A stretch of 39,970 bases of DNA from Bryobacterales bacterium (GTDB lineage Bacteria > Acidobacteriota > Terriglobia > Bryobacterales > Bryobacteraceae). Shown one piece after another: positions 15,276-23,980 of the stretch (positions within the stretch are counted from its first letter, which is position 1; every line of letters starts with the position of its first letter). The stretch is taken from NCBI GenBank assembly GCA_025350625.1, contig JANXXL010000207.1:1-39970 (forward strand), read 5' to 3'. The notes beneath the pieces were generated by a model. That model did no database searches, was not told the DNA's origin, and saw only the letters and a program-made list of their open reading frames with translations. Made by a program: the position numbers and the translations under genes.

Positions 15276-16606
15276 TCATCACCAAGAAGGCTTTGCAACG
15301 CCGGACGTTTTTGCGCGGCATGGGGGCGGTGGTTGCACTCCCGCTTTTGGATGCCATGATTCCTGCGCTTTCGCGCGGAGCCAGCGCCGCGACTCCCGTG
15401 CGCCGCCTGGGCTTTGTCTACATCCCGATGGGGTCGAACATCAAGCAATGGACTCCTGCGGCCGAAGGCAGAATCACCGAACTGTCGCCAACGTTGAAAG
15501 CCCTCACACCCTTTATCGATCAAACCACGGTGCTGAGCGGTCTCGAGCTCAAGAACGCGTACTCTCCCGGCAATCACGCCACCGCCAATGCCTCTTTCCT
15601 CAGCGCCGCCAAAGCAAAGATGACCGAAGGAAGCGACTACGAATTGGCCACCACGGTGGACCAGATCGCCGCCAAGCGCTTAGGCCAGGACACCCGTCTG
15701 CCGTCGCTCGAGCTCGCCATGGATCTGTTGACTCCCGTCGGCAACTGCGACAACGGCTACGCCTGCGTTTACCAGAACAATCTCTCCTGGTCGACGCCCA
15801 CCACCCCGCTGCCCGCAGAAGCGCAACCCCGCATCGTCTTTGAACGCTTGTTCGGCGACGGCGGTAGCGCCGACGACCGCCGCGCAGAACTGCGCAAGAA
15901 CGGAAGCATTCTCGATTGGGTAAACGACGATATGGCGCGCCTGCAAAAGAAGCTCGGCGCATCCGACCGCACCAAGGTGAGCAACTACCTCGATACCGTT
16001 CGCGAACTGGAGCGCCGCATCCAGAAAGCCGAGCAGCAAACCGCCGAATCCACTCTGCCCGACCTCGAACGTCCGGTCGGCGTCCCTGCGGCCTATGGCG
16101 ATCACGCCAAGCTGATGTTCGATCTGCAGGTGCTTGCTCTCCAAGCCGACGTAACCCGCGTCATCACCTTCCAGTTAGCGCGCGAAACCAGCACACGTAC
16201 TTATCCCGAGATCGGTGTTCCCGAGGCGCATCATCCCACCTCGCACCACACCAACATTCCAGAGAAGCTGACGAAACTGGCGATGATCAACGCCTATCAT
16301 GTGTCGCTCTTCTCCTACTATCTCGACAAGCTGAAAGCGACGCCCGATGGCGACGGTTCGCTGCTCGATCATTCGATGATTCTCTACGGCAGCGGCATGG
16401 GCAATCCCGACGTTCACGATCACGTCAACCTCCCCATCGTTTTAGTCGGTGGCGGAGCAGGGAAGCACCAGGGCGGCCGCCACATCAAGTACGCCGAGGC
16501 CACTCCGCTCGCCAATCTTCACCTGACGCTGCTGGAGAAAATAGGCGTCCATCAAGATACTTTTGCCGACAGCAAGGGACGCGTAGACGAGTTGTTGTCG
16601 GTTTAA
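15272..16606 (+). CDS. DUF1552 protein, Tat-exported
   Basis: A 444-aa protein that begins with a twin-arginine leader (QRRTFLRGMGAVVALPLLDA), so it is expected to be exported folded, perhaps with a bound cofactor. The body matches DUF1552: RRLGFVYIPMGSNIKQWTP, TVLSGLELKN, GNHATANASFLSAAKAK, SVDQIAAKRLGQDTRLPSLE-like stretches, the YLDTVRELERRIQKAE helix, and HHTNIPEKLTKLAMIN with LDHSMILYGSGMGNPDVHDH near the end. The family is related to alkaline-phosphatase-like/DUF1501 proteins but its reaction is unknown. The ATG at 15272 overlaps the upstream stop and has AGGAG at 15261-15265. The DUF1592 plus DUF1552 pair is a conserved two-gene unit, so they probably act together. Confidence 0.9.
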   Translation: MIITKKALQRRTFLRGMGAVVALPLLDAMIPALSRGASAATPVRRLGFVYIPMGSNIKQWTPAAEGRITELSPTLKALTPFIDQTTVLSGLELKNAYSPGNHATANASFLSAAKAKMTEGSDYELATTVDQIAAKRLGQDTRLPSLELAMDLLTPVGNCDNGYACVYQNNLSWSTPTTPLPAEAQPRIVFERLFGDGGSADDRRAELRKNGSILDWVNDDMARLQKKLGASDRTKVSNYLDTVRELERRIQKAEQQTAESTLPDLERPVGVPAAYGDHAKLMFDLQVLALQADVTRVITFQLARETSTRTYPEIGVPEAHHPTSHHTNIPEKLTKLAMINAYHVSLFSYYLDKLKATPDGDGSLLDHSMILYGSGMGNPDVHDHVNLPIVLVGGGAGKHQGGRHIKYAEATPLANLHLTLLEKIGVHQDTFADSKGRVDELLSV

Positions 16607-16837
16607 TTAAGCGCTTCTTTACCTTTTCGTCTGCTGTTCGCTGCCACCCGATGGCCGCGCGCTCTTGTCACTGTTGTGTCGGAATGTTCGGCTGAACACA
16701 ACCACCCTGGTGGATTCCAACCGCTCCGGCATTTCTAGTCTTTAGACGCCTATTTGCATAATCAACATCTTGCGGCGTGGTAAATCAAGTGCATCGCTAA
16801 ACGCCCAGGTTTCGTGTATTCCGGGAGCGATCAATCG

Positions 16838-18331
16838 ATGATGCCCTTTATCAGCAAACGTTGGTTCTCAGCTTCGCTTGCATGGGTTCTGCTAACCCCC
16901 CACTCTGTAATGCAAGCTCAATCGTTCCCTTCGCAGCGCTCCATGCAAGATCGGCAGGATCCATTGGAGGATCTGGTTGCGCCCGTCGCGCTCTATCCCG
17001 ATCCCCTGTTGAGCCAGGTACTTGCCGCCGCCACTTATCCGCTTGAAATCGTAGAAGCCCAGCAATGGCTTCAAGGAAATAGAAACCTGCAAGGACAGCG
17101 CCTGATCGAAGCCGCCAAGCAGCAGAACTGGGATCCGAGCGTCCAGCTTCTGGTAGCGTTTCCCGACGTGCTCGCACTCTGCAGCCGCGATGTTCGCTGG
17201 ACCACCAGCTTGGGCAACGCGTTCTTAACCCAGCAGGCCGATGTCATGGACGCGATCCAGAGATTGCGAGCGCGGGCCACTCAAAATGGCCGTCTGGCGA
17301 CTACGCCCCAGCAGATCGTCTCGACCGAAACCGAAGACAATCAATCGGCGATCCAGATTCAGCCCGCCGATCCGCAAGTCATTTATCCTCCGCTTTATAA
17401 TCCATCGGAAGTATGGGACTCATCGGCCCCCGGCGATTACCGGAACTCCGCATATTCGCAGGGCGGATATCAATCGGGTTCCAGATTCGGCTCCGGCGCC
17501 AATCTCGGCGGATTATTTTCCGGATTACTCGGCGGCGCCGGCTCTCTCGAAAACTCGCTGGGCGGAGGACTTCTCGGAGGATTAGGAGGATGGGGATGGA
17601 TTCTCAACTGGTTTACCCACTCTCTCTCTCTGAACGATTTGTTCTTCAATGGCTTGGGATTTAACAATTCCGGCGGCGGCTATCGGTCCAATGGCGGCTT
17701 CAACGGGGCGTCGGTATGGGCCCACGATCCTGTTCATCGCCGCGGTATTCCCTATGCGAACGGGTTTCGCGCCGCCGGTTATCGCGGAGCGGATCTCAAC
17801 GCAGGTTCGGGTTACCGGCGTTTTAGCGGCGCAAGCTTTCGCTCTCCCGGTTTTGCGGATTCAGGCCGGGGCCGCGCAGGCAACTGGGCTTCGGAAGGAT
17901 GGCATCGTTTCGAGGGAGGCGGCACCGGGTCGAGTCCCTTTTCATCCGCGGGGGCGCGTGGATTCCAACGCCCCAACCGCATGATGGGAAGCTACGATCG
18001 CGGAGGGGAGCCCTACCGGTCAGGTTTCGCATCCAATGGCGGTCGTCCGGAAGACTTCCGCCGGTCGAGCGCCGCGGCCTCTCCACAGACGGCGTCGAAT
18101 TTTCGAAACGCCAATCCCTTCGGGCGCTCTATGGAGCGGCCGTCTCGCTTCGAAGCGCCGCGGACGTCGTCGCAGCATTTCTCTTTCAAGCCCCTGCGGT
18201 CGGAGCCGCATTTTTCTGCGCCACGCTTTTCGTCATCGCATTCCTCGGCTCCCCGTGGATCTCCCCACTTTTCCCAGCCGCATCGCTCTTCGGGGGGAGG
18301 ACATTCAGGTAAGAGCCGTCACAAGCACTAA
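16838..18331 (+). CDS. DUF3300 domain protein with Gly/Ser/Arg-rich C-terminus
   Basis: An exported protein of about 497 aa. The ATG at 16838 follows GGGAG at a proper distance and gives a signal peptide ending near VMQAQS; GTG 16814 is an alternative. DUF3300 spans about residues 35-190: LEDLVAPVALYPDPLLSQVL, AATYPLEIVEAQQWL, NWDPSVQLLVAFPDVL, AFLTQQADVMDAIQRLRARA and ADPQVIYPPLYNPSEVW. The rest is low-complexity (Gly, Ser, Arg, Phe, Asn), with His-rich ends near the C-terminus. The domain is widespread in Gram-negative envelopes with no known activity; the disordered tail may be a surface or periplasmic spacer. Confidence 0.86.
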   Translation: MMPFISKRWFSASLAWVLLTPHSVMQAQSFPSQRSMQDRQDPLEDLVAPVALYPDPLLSQVLAAATYPLEIVEAQQWLQGNRNLQGQRLIEAAKQQNWDPSVQLLVAFPDVLALCSRDVRWTTSLGNAFLTQQADVMDAIQRLRARATQNGRLATTPQQIVSTETEDNQSAIQIQPADPQVIYPPLYNPSEVWDSSAPGDYRNSAYSQGGYQSGSRFGSGANLGGLFSGLLGGAGSLENSLGGGLLGGLGGWGWILNWFTHSLSLNDLFFNGLGFNNSGGGYRSNGGFNGASVWAHDPVHRRGIPYANGFRAAGYRGADLNAGSGYRRFSGASFRSPGFADSGRGRAGNWASEGWHRFEGGGTGSSPFSSAGARGFQRPNRMMGSYDRGGEPYRSGFASNGGRPEDFRRSSAAASPQTASNFRNANPFGRSMERPSRFEAPRTSSQHFSFKPLRSEPHFSAPRFSSSHSSAPRGSPHFSQPHRSSGGGHSGKSRHKH

Positions 18332-18373
18332 GCTTTAATCTGCACCATTCCAGCGCCGCCCCCCTGTGTTCTT

Positions 18374-18637
18374 ATGACGGATCTCAAAATCGAAAATAAC
18401 CTCGACGCCACCCGGTTTGAAGTTCTGGTGAACGGCAAGCTGGCGCAGCTCGATTATCGAGTGGAGCAGGATACGATTTTCCTGCTCTACGTGGAGGTTC
18501 CCGCGGCGGAAGAGGGACAAGGCATCGCCGGCAGCCTGGCGAAGACTGCGCTCGAATTTGCGCGCGAGCGGGGGCTGAAGGTTGTGCCCCAATGTCCATT
18601 CATCGCGGCGTATATGCGCAAGCACGCGGCTTTATAG
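18374..18637 (+). CDS. Small GNAT-type N-acetyltransferase (YjdJ/NATD1-like)
   Basis: An 87-aa minimal acetyltransferase-fold protein. The pattern RFEVLVNGKLAQLDYRV, IFLLYVEVPAAEEGQGIAGS, LAKTALEFARERGLKVVPQC and PFIAAYMRKH matches the compact GNAT family that includes bacterial YjdJ and human NATD1. The EGQGIAGSL segment is the acetyl-CoA pyrophosphate loop, and PxCPFxAxYxxxH is the family's end motif. Substrate is unknown. It ends opposite the OmpA gene, and the shared gap carries a terminator. Confidence 0.9.
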   Translation: MTDLKIENNLDATRFEVLVNGKLAQLDYRVEQDTIFLLYVEVPAAEEGQGIAGSLAKTALEFARERGLKVVPQCPFIAAYMRKHAAL

Positions 18638-18649
18638 CGCTCCGCGAAC

Positions 18650-18687
18650 AAAAAAACTGGCCTGAGCGATTTTCGCGTCCAGGCCAG
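18650..18687 (-). terminator. Intrinsic terminator of the SYLF-OmpA operon
   Basis: CTGGCCTG (18657-18664) pairs exactly with CAGGCCAG (18680-18687), with a 15-base loop. On the minus strand the stem is followed by seven T (bases 18656-18650). It lies 28 bp past the OmpA stop and is oriented to end leftward transcription. Confidence 0.8.
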
Positions 18688-18715
18688 CCATGGTGAATTC
18701 AAATTACGCCGAGCG

Positions 18716-20455
18716 TTACCTGAGGGCCAGGGGTACGCCAATCTCCACGCCAATAACGTCGCCGGAGATCACAAGTTCGACGCGCCGGTTCTGTTGCCGG
18801 CCTGCTGCAGTATCATTCGTGGCGATCGGCTGAGTCTTGCCGAAGCCCTTCGTAGTCACTGCGTCCTGCTGCATTCCTTGCCGGGTCAGGTAATCGCGCA
18901 CTGCAAAACCGCGCTGCTCCGAGAGATTCTGGTTGTAGCTATCGCCGCCCACATTATCGGTATGGCCTTCGACCGCCAACCGCAGACCCGGATGTCCCGA
19001 GACAATACCAGCCACCTTGGCCAGCTTTTCCCGAGCCTGGGGACGCAACGAAAACTTGGCGGTATCAAATAGCACATCCGACAGGTTCACGATCAAGCCC
19101 CGCGCCGTGTCGCGAGTTTGCAGAATTGCGTTGAATTGCAGCAATAGCTTGGCTCGCAATTCAATCTTTTCCGCCTCGGCCTGCGCTTTATCGCGCGCAG
19201 CCCGGTCCAGGGCGCTCTGGGCGGCAGCCATCTTCGCGTCATTTTCCTGTTTCAAACGATCCGCTTCGGACTGCGCCGACGCCCTTTGCATGTCCAGTTC
19301 GCGTTTTAAGCGATCTGCTTCCGATTGTGCGCTCGCCCGCTGCGCATCATTTTCCCGTTTCAAACGATCGGTTTCCGACTGCGAGGCTGCGATTTTGGCG
19401 TCATTATCGCGCCGTAAACGCTCTGCCTCCGCCCGGGCGGCCGCCGCTTGCGCATCCGTGCTCCGCCTTACCCGCTCGGCTTCGCCTTCGGCACGCAACC
19501 GCGCCTCTATCGCCTCTCGCTTCACGCGGTCGGTTTCCGATGCCGCAGCCGCACGTTGCGTCTCGGCCAGCGCTTCCCGGTCCGCACCCGCCTGGCGTTC
19601 GGCGGCCAGGATATCATCGTCCTGGCGCTTCACGGCTATGGCGCGTGCGTCTTCAGCCGTCTGCACCGCCTGCCGCGCTGTCATGATCATGGGCTTCGAT
19701 CCGGCATTGCGGGCGCGGTAGATTTCTGCCTGCTTCAGGTCGCCCTCGGCTTTGTGAAAAGTTTCGGTGGCATAACGATCCGCCCCGCTGGTGCGCGCAA
19801 TCTGAATCGCGTTGCGCGCTTCATAGAGTTCAAGCGGCATCTTGCGATTAACCCGCAGGTCGAGCACATTCGCCAGATGTTCATATTGACCGCGCTCGAG
19901 CAGTTCGAATTTGGCGTCGATCAATTCGATTTTCCCCACCGTATCGGGGCGAACCACGTTCTCCATCACCACCACGTCGCTGGGGCGGGACACCGCGAAA
20001 TAGGGCTCGGCCGTAACAATCAGCCCGAACGCCTGCAATTCGGTAGTCACATCCAGCTTGCCGCTGGTTCCGTTGCGCAGGATTTCGCCCAAATTCGACG
20101 TGCGTCCTTCCGGCGTGACGGCCCATAAGACGTAAGTGAGATACTCGGCACCAAACTGGCTGGCGTCCTGAAGATTACGAAATTCAACCTCAATTTCGAT
20201 GTATCCTTTTTTGCCCTCGACTTTAGCCTCGCCGTGAGCCGCCGGCATCAGCGGAGTGCCGCCGAAGTCGATCTTAGTAGCCCCGCTGCGATTCCGGTAG
20301 CTGATCGACTTAGTCGTCCTCTCAGTCACCGTGACGCGATAGATCGGAGTAAGTCCCGCAGCCGTCCGGTTGGCGTTTTCTTTTCGTTCCTGCGCCGGGG
20401 TTTGCGCCGATAGAACTCCGCACACCACCAGGGATGCGGCGATAAGTTGTTTCAT
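18716..20455 (-). CDS. OmpA-family protein with long coiled coil
   Basis: A 579-aa exported protein. The start ATG at 20455 follows AAGGAA on the minus strand and gives a signal peptide (MKQLIAASLVVCGVLSAQ). Residues about 25-200 form an N-terminal beta-rich domain of unknown name (TPIYRVTVTERTTKSISYRN, then YLTYVLWAVTPEGRTSNLGE). A DUF4398-like helical part follows (ELYEARNAIQIARTSGA). Residues about 245-425 are a charged coiled coil, partly built of 18-residue repeats. A C-terminal OmpA peptidoglycan-binding domain from about 450 carries FDTAKFSLRPQAREKL and VEGHTDNVGGDSYNQNLSEQ-R-G with the Asp and Arg that hold diaminopimelate. It probably bridges membrane and cell wall. It follows the SYLF gene by 33 bp in one operon. 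Confidence 0.9.
   Translation of the reverse strand: MKQLIAASLVVCGVLSAQTPAQERKENANRTAAGLTPIYRVTVTERTTKSISYRNRSGATKIDFGGTPLMPAAHGEAKVEGKKGYIEIEVEFRNLQDASQFGAEYLTYVLWAVTPEGRTSNLGEILRNGTSGKLDVTTELQAFGLIVTAEPYFAVSRPSDVVVMENVVRPDTVGKIELIDAKFELLERGQYEHLANVLDLRVNRKMPLELYEARNAIQIARTSGADRYATETFHKAEGDLKQAEIYRARNAGSKPMIMTARQAVQTAEDARAIAVKRQDDDILAAERQAGADREALAETQRAAAASETDRVKREAIEARLRAEGEAERVRRSTDAQAAAARAEAERLRRDNDAKIAASQSETDRLKRENDAQRASAQSEADRLKRELDMQRASAQSEADRLKQENDAKMAAAQSALDRAARDKAQAEAEKIELRAKLLLQFNAILQTRDTARGLIVNLSDVLFDTAKFSLRPQAREKLAKVAGIVSGHPGLRLAVEGHTDNVGGDSYNQNLSEQRGFAVRDYLTRQGMQQDAVTTKGFGKTQPIATNDTAAGRQQNRRVELVISGDVIGVEIGVPLALR
19205..19440 (-). repeat. About four tandem 54-bp repeats inside the OmpA coiled coil
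   Basis: The encoded unit is 18 residues of the form R-E-N-D-A-Q-R-A-S-A-Q-S-E-A-D-R-L-K. Landmark copies of the ATTTTC-x-TGTTTCAAACGAT-like segment (plus strand) lie at 19241, 19349 and 19403, i.e. at multiples of 54 bp; a diverged copy is near 19297. The in-frame period suggests the coil grew by duplication. Confidence 0.7.
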
Positions 20456-20488
20456 GATAGTTTCCTTGTGGTGCGTTTGTGGCGCCAA

Positions 20489-21175
20489 TTACCGACCCGA
20501 ATGTTGTTCTTCCCGCGCCGAGTAGCGGTTAAGCATTGCAATCAACTTCGCGGCTGCCGGAGGAACGCGCCTGCGGCTGCTGATAATCGCGCGGTTCTCT
20601 AATTTGGATCCGTAAAGGTTCGCGTTATCGTCCAGGTCCTGCCGCAAGGTGGCTCCTTCGAGAGCCACACCGGCGAAAAGTCCCTGCGAACGCGACCACG
20701 AAAGTATATCCGCGTGCATCTGGAGATCGGTCTGTGCCGTTGCCGTTCGTCCCACCGGTCCGGCCGCGACCGAACCCTCCGCGCCTAACGTGAACTTGCT
20801 CGACAGCAGTTTATCGGCTCCACGCTCGTTCATCACTAGCAGGATCAAATCCGTCGAAGATCCGCCAATCTGAAATCCGACGCTGCCGCCTTCGATGCGA
20901 ACAGTGCCCGGCGCGGACCAACCCGGTCCAACCTTGCTCCTGCAGGAAAGATACCCCTTCCCATATTTGCCGCCTACGATGAAAGCCCCCGTCTTTAAGT
21001 CGGGCACGATCACAATGCAGTGAGCATGCTCCAGAAGTTCCTGCGGAATACCCTTATCGGGCGCTCCCATCACCTCTGAAAACACCGCTGCGGCTTCATT
21101 TAATCGCTTGGATGGCTCGTTATCTTTGGCCAGGAGCGGAGTAATCGCCACGGCTGCTATGAGAAGTAGTTTCAT
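20489..21175 (-). CDS. SYLF-domain (YSC84-type) lipid-binding protein
   Basis: A 228-aa exported protein: a short signal peptide (MKLLLIAAVAITPLLAK), then the SYLF/Ysc84 actin-binding-like domain. Hallmarks are LNEAAAVFSEVMGAPDKGIP, HCIVIVPDLKTGAFIVGGKYG-x-G, GFQIGGSSTDLILLVMNERG, FTLGAEGSVAAGPVGRTATA and SWSRSQGLFAGVALEGATLR. Bacterial members bind lipids and are often induced by envelope stress. It is the first gene of a unit with the OmpA gene. A 23-bp palindromic element lies 154-176 bp upstream (21329-21351) and may control the operon. Confidence 0.92.
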   Translation of the reverse strand: MKLLLIAAVAITPLLAKDNEPSKRLNEAAAVFSEVMGAPDKGIPQELLEHAHCIVIVPDLKTGAFIVGGKYGKGYLSCRSKVGPGWSAPGTVRIEGGSVGFQIGGSSTDLILLVMNERGADKLLSSKFTLGAEGSVAAGPVGRTATAQTDLQMHADILSWSRSQGLFAGVALEGATLRQDLDDNANLYGSKLENRAIISSRRRVPPAAAKLIAMLNRYSAREEQHSGR

Positions 21176-21328
21176 TTCGTCACCTGTTTTCTGTCGTGAA
21201 GGATAATCATGACAGTGTTGTTAAATGCACGCGCCGCACCGCTGCCCGGAAGCGTTGCATCTGTTCGGCTGAACTCGTTTTAGGATTAGAAAACCGCGAA
21301 AACCGGCCTAAATGGTTTAACCAAGTGT

Positions 21329-21351
21329 GGTCATATGACCGTCTGCGGTCA
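21329..21351. promoter_or_regulatory. Palindromic element, site 1 (upstream of SYLF-OmpA)
   Basis: GGTCA-TA-TGACC-GTCTGC-GGTCA. The core TGACCG-N4-CGGTCA (21336-21351) is a perfect 6-bp palindrome, and GGTCATATGACC (21329-21340) is a second overlapping palindrome. It lies between the end of the DksA-like gene and the SYLF start. The same architecture occurs at 24300-24322 and 31688-31710. Confidence 0.65.
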
Positions 21352-21358
21352 GGTTTTC

Positions 21359-21742
21359 TTAAGCCGCTTCGGCCTGCAACGGCTCGCTGTCATCGCCTTT
21401 GACTTTTTCCCGATCCGCGCGCTCCTGGCAGGGGATGCACCGGGCCGCCCACGGCACCGCGGCCAGCCGCTTCAGGCTGATCTCTTCTTCACAGTCGATG
21501 CAGGCCCCGAAGGCGCCATCGTCCATGCGGCGCAGCGCCGCTCGGGTATCGCGCAGGCCAACCGATTCGCGCGCCAGGGTTCCCAGCGCCAGCTCACGCT
21601 CAACGGCGTGCTGGATTTGATCGAGCGCATCCGCACTGGTCTCAATCGCAGCCGCTTCGCGGTTGCGGATGAGTCCCTCCAATTCGCTCTGCCGGGAGAG
21701 CAGCGTGGTCTGGAACTTTTTCAACTCAAGCTTTGTCATCAT
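21359..21742 (-). CDS. TraR/DksA-type C4 zinc-finger protein
   Basis: A 127-aa protein of the DksA/TraR family: an N-terminal helical hairpin (about 5-70) and a four-cysteine zinc finger, CIDC near residue 81 and CIPC near 102, with 17 residues between the pairs. The finger is flanked by the typical DGAFGACIDCEEEIS and RLAAVPWAARCIPCQERADR. DksA-like proteins act in the RNA-polymerase secondary channel and modulate the stringent response. The acidic hairpin tip (Asp-Ala motif) that DksA uses is represented here by ETSADALDQIQ, so it may work similarly or more weakly. Two adjacent ATG codons (21742 and 21739) are possible starts. Confidence 0.88.
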   Translation of the reverse strand: MMTKLELKKFQTTLLSRQSELEGLIRNREAAAIETSADALDQIQHAVERELALGTLARESVGLRDTRAALRRMDDGAFGACIDCEEEISLKRLAAVPWAARCIPCQERADREKVKGDDSEPLQAEAA

Positions 21743-21832
21743 GCGTCTCGTTATCGGTTCATTTTAATCGCGGTAACAGCGCGATCATTGCCTCAGGGTG
21801 GCGCCAAAAAAGATTTGCGGTCCCCATCAACT

Positions 21833-23155
21833 TCATTTGCTAGCGGCCGTTTCCGGCTGCATTTGTTCCAGTTGCGTCCGTTCTTCCAATACCTTGGCCC
21901 ACTCGTCACCGGTTTTTTTGCTAGCCGGAGAGGCGGGCGGCCTCCGGTCCTTGTAATAAACCAGGATATTGTCGCGCAGATCCGCCGAAACTTTCGCGAA
22001 CTTATGCTCCGCCAGTTTGTCGAGCAGCTTGTCGTAAGCCAGATCGGCGCCCAGGTATTGTCCCGCTAACGTCGGGCTGCCGGTATCGAAATTTTCGTTC
22101 ACGATCTGAAGGTTCCCGGTGTCGACTTTCGCCAGCAGCCCGCGGTAGTTGTCGATGGTCGCGTTAAAACTGGCCATAAACATTTTTTCCACTTCCGGAG
22201 TCGGCGCGCGGAATTTAAGCCCCTTGAACGGACCCGACTTGGGAACCACCCGCAACACCCACGCCAACAGGCGCGTGCGAAATCCCGGCCTCTGATAGTC
22301 CTTCCCGAAATCTTTTTCGTAGCTTGACCGCGAAAGGTTGAATAGGAATTTCTTTTTTGTAATCCCGGGTATCTCTTTAATGAACGTGTCTTTTTTCAGC
22401 TGCCACGCCACTTTCGTCATTCCCGGAAGTACCGAGCTAGTGGTATACCGGTAAGTTCCGAGCGCCAGGTCCAGGCTTTTGAAGAGATCCTTCATTTCAA
22501 GGGCATAGGTATCGAGAAAAGCCCGCTCCAGCACCGGTTTGCTGACCTTGAAGCCGACAAAGGCCCGGTAACTCCCCGGCGCATAGCGCCCCTGCGCCAC
22601 CTGCAGCACGTCGAAGCCGAACTCGGTACGGACGTGCGACAGCGGATTGTCCCAATAGGTCACGGTCTGCCCGAACTCGCTCCGCAGCTCCGGATAAAGC
22701 ACCGGCACCGCTACGTTGGTTCCCAGCCGATGCCCGTTGTTATCGGCGGCGTAATGGGCGAGCGCGCCCAACGCAAAAGCATACTCGTTCAGGTCCTGCG
22801 ATTCACGGATGAGCGCCGCGACGAAATCGCCACTGCGGACATAATGCGTCAAATCACTGAACAGCTTGCTGCTGAAGGGATAATAGCCCATGTCCTGAAT
22901 AATGCAGCCGCCATAAACGTAGGCGTGGGCCTGCTCCAGTTCCTCCGCAGTCGCCATCGGGAAGCGCTTCGCGAGCAGCTTCTGAATCGAACCTTCCCAC
23001 AGAGAATCCACAATGGCTTCGTGCGTCAGTACCGAGTAGCCGTAGAACACCGAAGTGGAAAGCAGGAAAAGAGCGGTGAGGCGGGCGGCGAAGCCGGCAG
23101 CCCGCCCGAGCCACGACGGCACACGGATCGGCAGTAGGGGTGGGGGCATACTCAT
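21833..23155 (-). CDS. Zinc-dependent phospholipase C-like protein, membrane-anchored or exported
   Basis: A 440-aa protein. After an N-terminal hydrophobic helix (about residues 16-42) the sequence has the ligand pattern of the bacterial zinc-dependent phospholipase C family: LTHEAIVDSLW, a HAYVYGGCIIQDMGYYPFSS segment (His and Asp ligands), and FALGALAHYAADNNGHRL (two His and an Asp). The remainder is mostly helical and family-specific, ending in a Lys/Arg/Glu-rich tail. The substrate may be phospholipid or another phosphoester; actual activity is unproven. It starts directly at the stop of the LolA-like gene, so the two are coupled. Confidence 0.82.
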   Translation of the reverse strand: MSMPPPLLPIRVPSWLGRAAGFAARLTALFLLSTSVFYGYSVLTHEAIVDSLWEGSIQKLLAKRFPMATAEELEQAHAYVYGGCIIQDMGYYPFSSKLFSDLTHYVRSGDFVAALIRESQDLNEYAFALGALAHYAADNNGHRLGTNVAVPVLYPELRSEFGQTVTYWDNPLSHVRTEFGFDVLQVAQGRYAPGSYRAFVGFKVSKPVLERAFLDTYALEMKDLFKSLDLALGTYRYTTSSVLPGMTKVAWQLKKDTFIKEIPGITKKKFLFNLSRSSYEKDFGKDYQRPGFRTRLLAWVLRVVPKSGPFKGLKFRAPTPEVEKMFMASFNATIDNYRGLLAKVDTGNLQIVNENFDTGSPTLAGQYLGADLAYDKLLDKLAEHKFAKVSADLRDNILVYYKDRRPPASPASKKTGDEWAKVLEERTQLEQMQPETAASK

Positions 23156-23896
23156 CTATCGGCCAAATCCAACCTCGGCGCCAGTGGCGGCCACCACTTC
23201 CCCGGTTTTGTATTTGACATCCTGCGAAATCATGGTGTGCGTCCCCAGAAACCGCACCTCGGCAGTCGACTCCGAGGAAGTCTGCAACCACATCCCGGCG
23301 ACATCGCCATAGATCAATACAATGCGCGAGTCGCGGAGCCACCAGGAGGGCGCCCTCCCCGGTTCCCCTTCGGTGCGGCGCAGCAGATAAGTAGTGGCAT
23401 CCACCCAGATCTTACCGCGCAGCAGAATTTTGTCTTTGCGGCGTGGGATCATCTCCAGCACATAGCAGGGATGGCCTTCCCATACTTGTTCCCCGGCCCA
23501 GCGGAATTCATAGTTGGCCGGCGACATGTCCGTCGATCCGTAGTTCTTCACAATGGCGGTTTCATGCTCCAGCATCTGGCGCACAATCCGTTCCCCTAGC
23601 CCCATGCCGGTAGCTTCGCGGATCACAAATTGTTTGGCATCCGGAGGAATGAAGCTCAACTCCGCAATTACCTCCGACCGCGGAGTCTGCTGTTCCTTGC
23701 CGATTAATTTATAGTTTCGCGTCACGGTGTAAGGACGAAGGCGGGCCCGGTTCTCCAAGCGGGCTTGCGCCATGCGCGTAATCACGTTTTCCACGCTCGG
23801 CAGCCCGTCTGCTGCGCAGGCCATCCCCGGCGCCAATGCGAGTAGAGAAAGCCAGGACACAACGAAAGGCGATTTTCGAGTCTCCCTCACATCCAT
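23156..23896 (-). CDS. LolA-like outer-membrane lipoprotein-sorting-type protein
   Basis: A 246-aa exported protein with a signal peptide ending near MACAAD. The body has the pattern of the periplasmic LolA/LolB-like 'outer membrane lipoprotein-sorting protein' family: SVENVITRMAQARLENRARL, LRPYTVTRNYKLIG, then a series of beta strands with AGEQVWEGHPCYVLEMIPRR and the GKIWVDATTYLLRRTEGEP strand pair that is the clearest family mark. These half-barrels carry hydrophobic cargo across the periplasm. Adjacency to a phospholipase-like enzyme suggests lipid handling, but cargo is unknown. Confidence 0.78.
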   Translation of the reverse strand: MDVRETRKSPFVVSWLSLLALAPGMACAADGLPSVENVITRMAQARLENRARLRPYTVTRNYKLIGKEQQTPRSEVIAELSFIPPDAKQFVIREATGMGLGERIVRQMLEHETAIVKNYGSTDMSPANYEFRWAGEQVWEGHPCYVLEMIPRRKDKILLRGKIWVDATTYLLRRTEGEPGRAPSWWLRDSRIVLIYGDVAGMWLQTSSESTAEVRFLGTHTMISQDVKYKTGEVVAATGAEVGFGR

Positions 23897-23980
23897 CCGT
23901 TCTCCATAATTATTGATTCGCTTTCTCCGCGAAGGCCGATTGACGCTGCTCGACTCGACTCTCTCGGGCGCACACCAAAT

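Noticed and set aside
16673-16702. GTTGTGT-N16-ACACAAC as terminator of the DUF1552 operon
   Set aside because: Stem of seven with a large loop and no following T-run; a weak candidate only.
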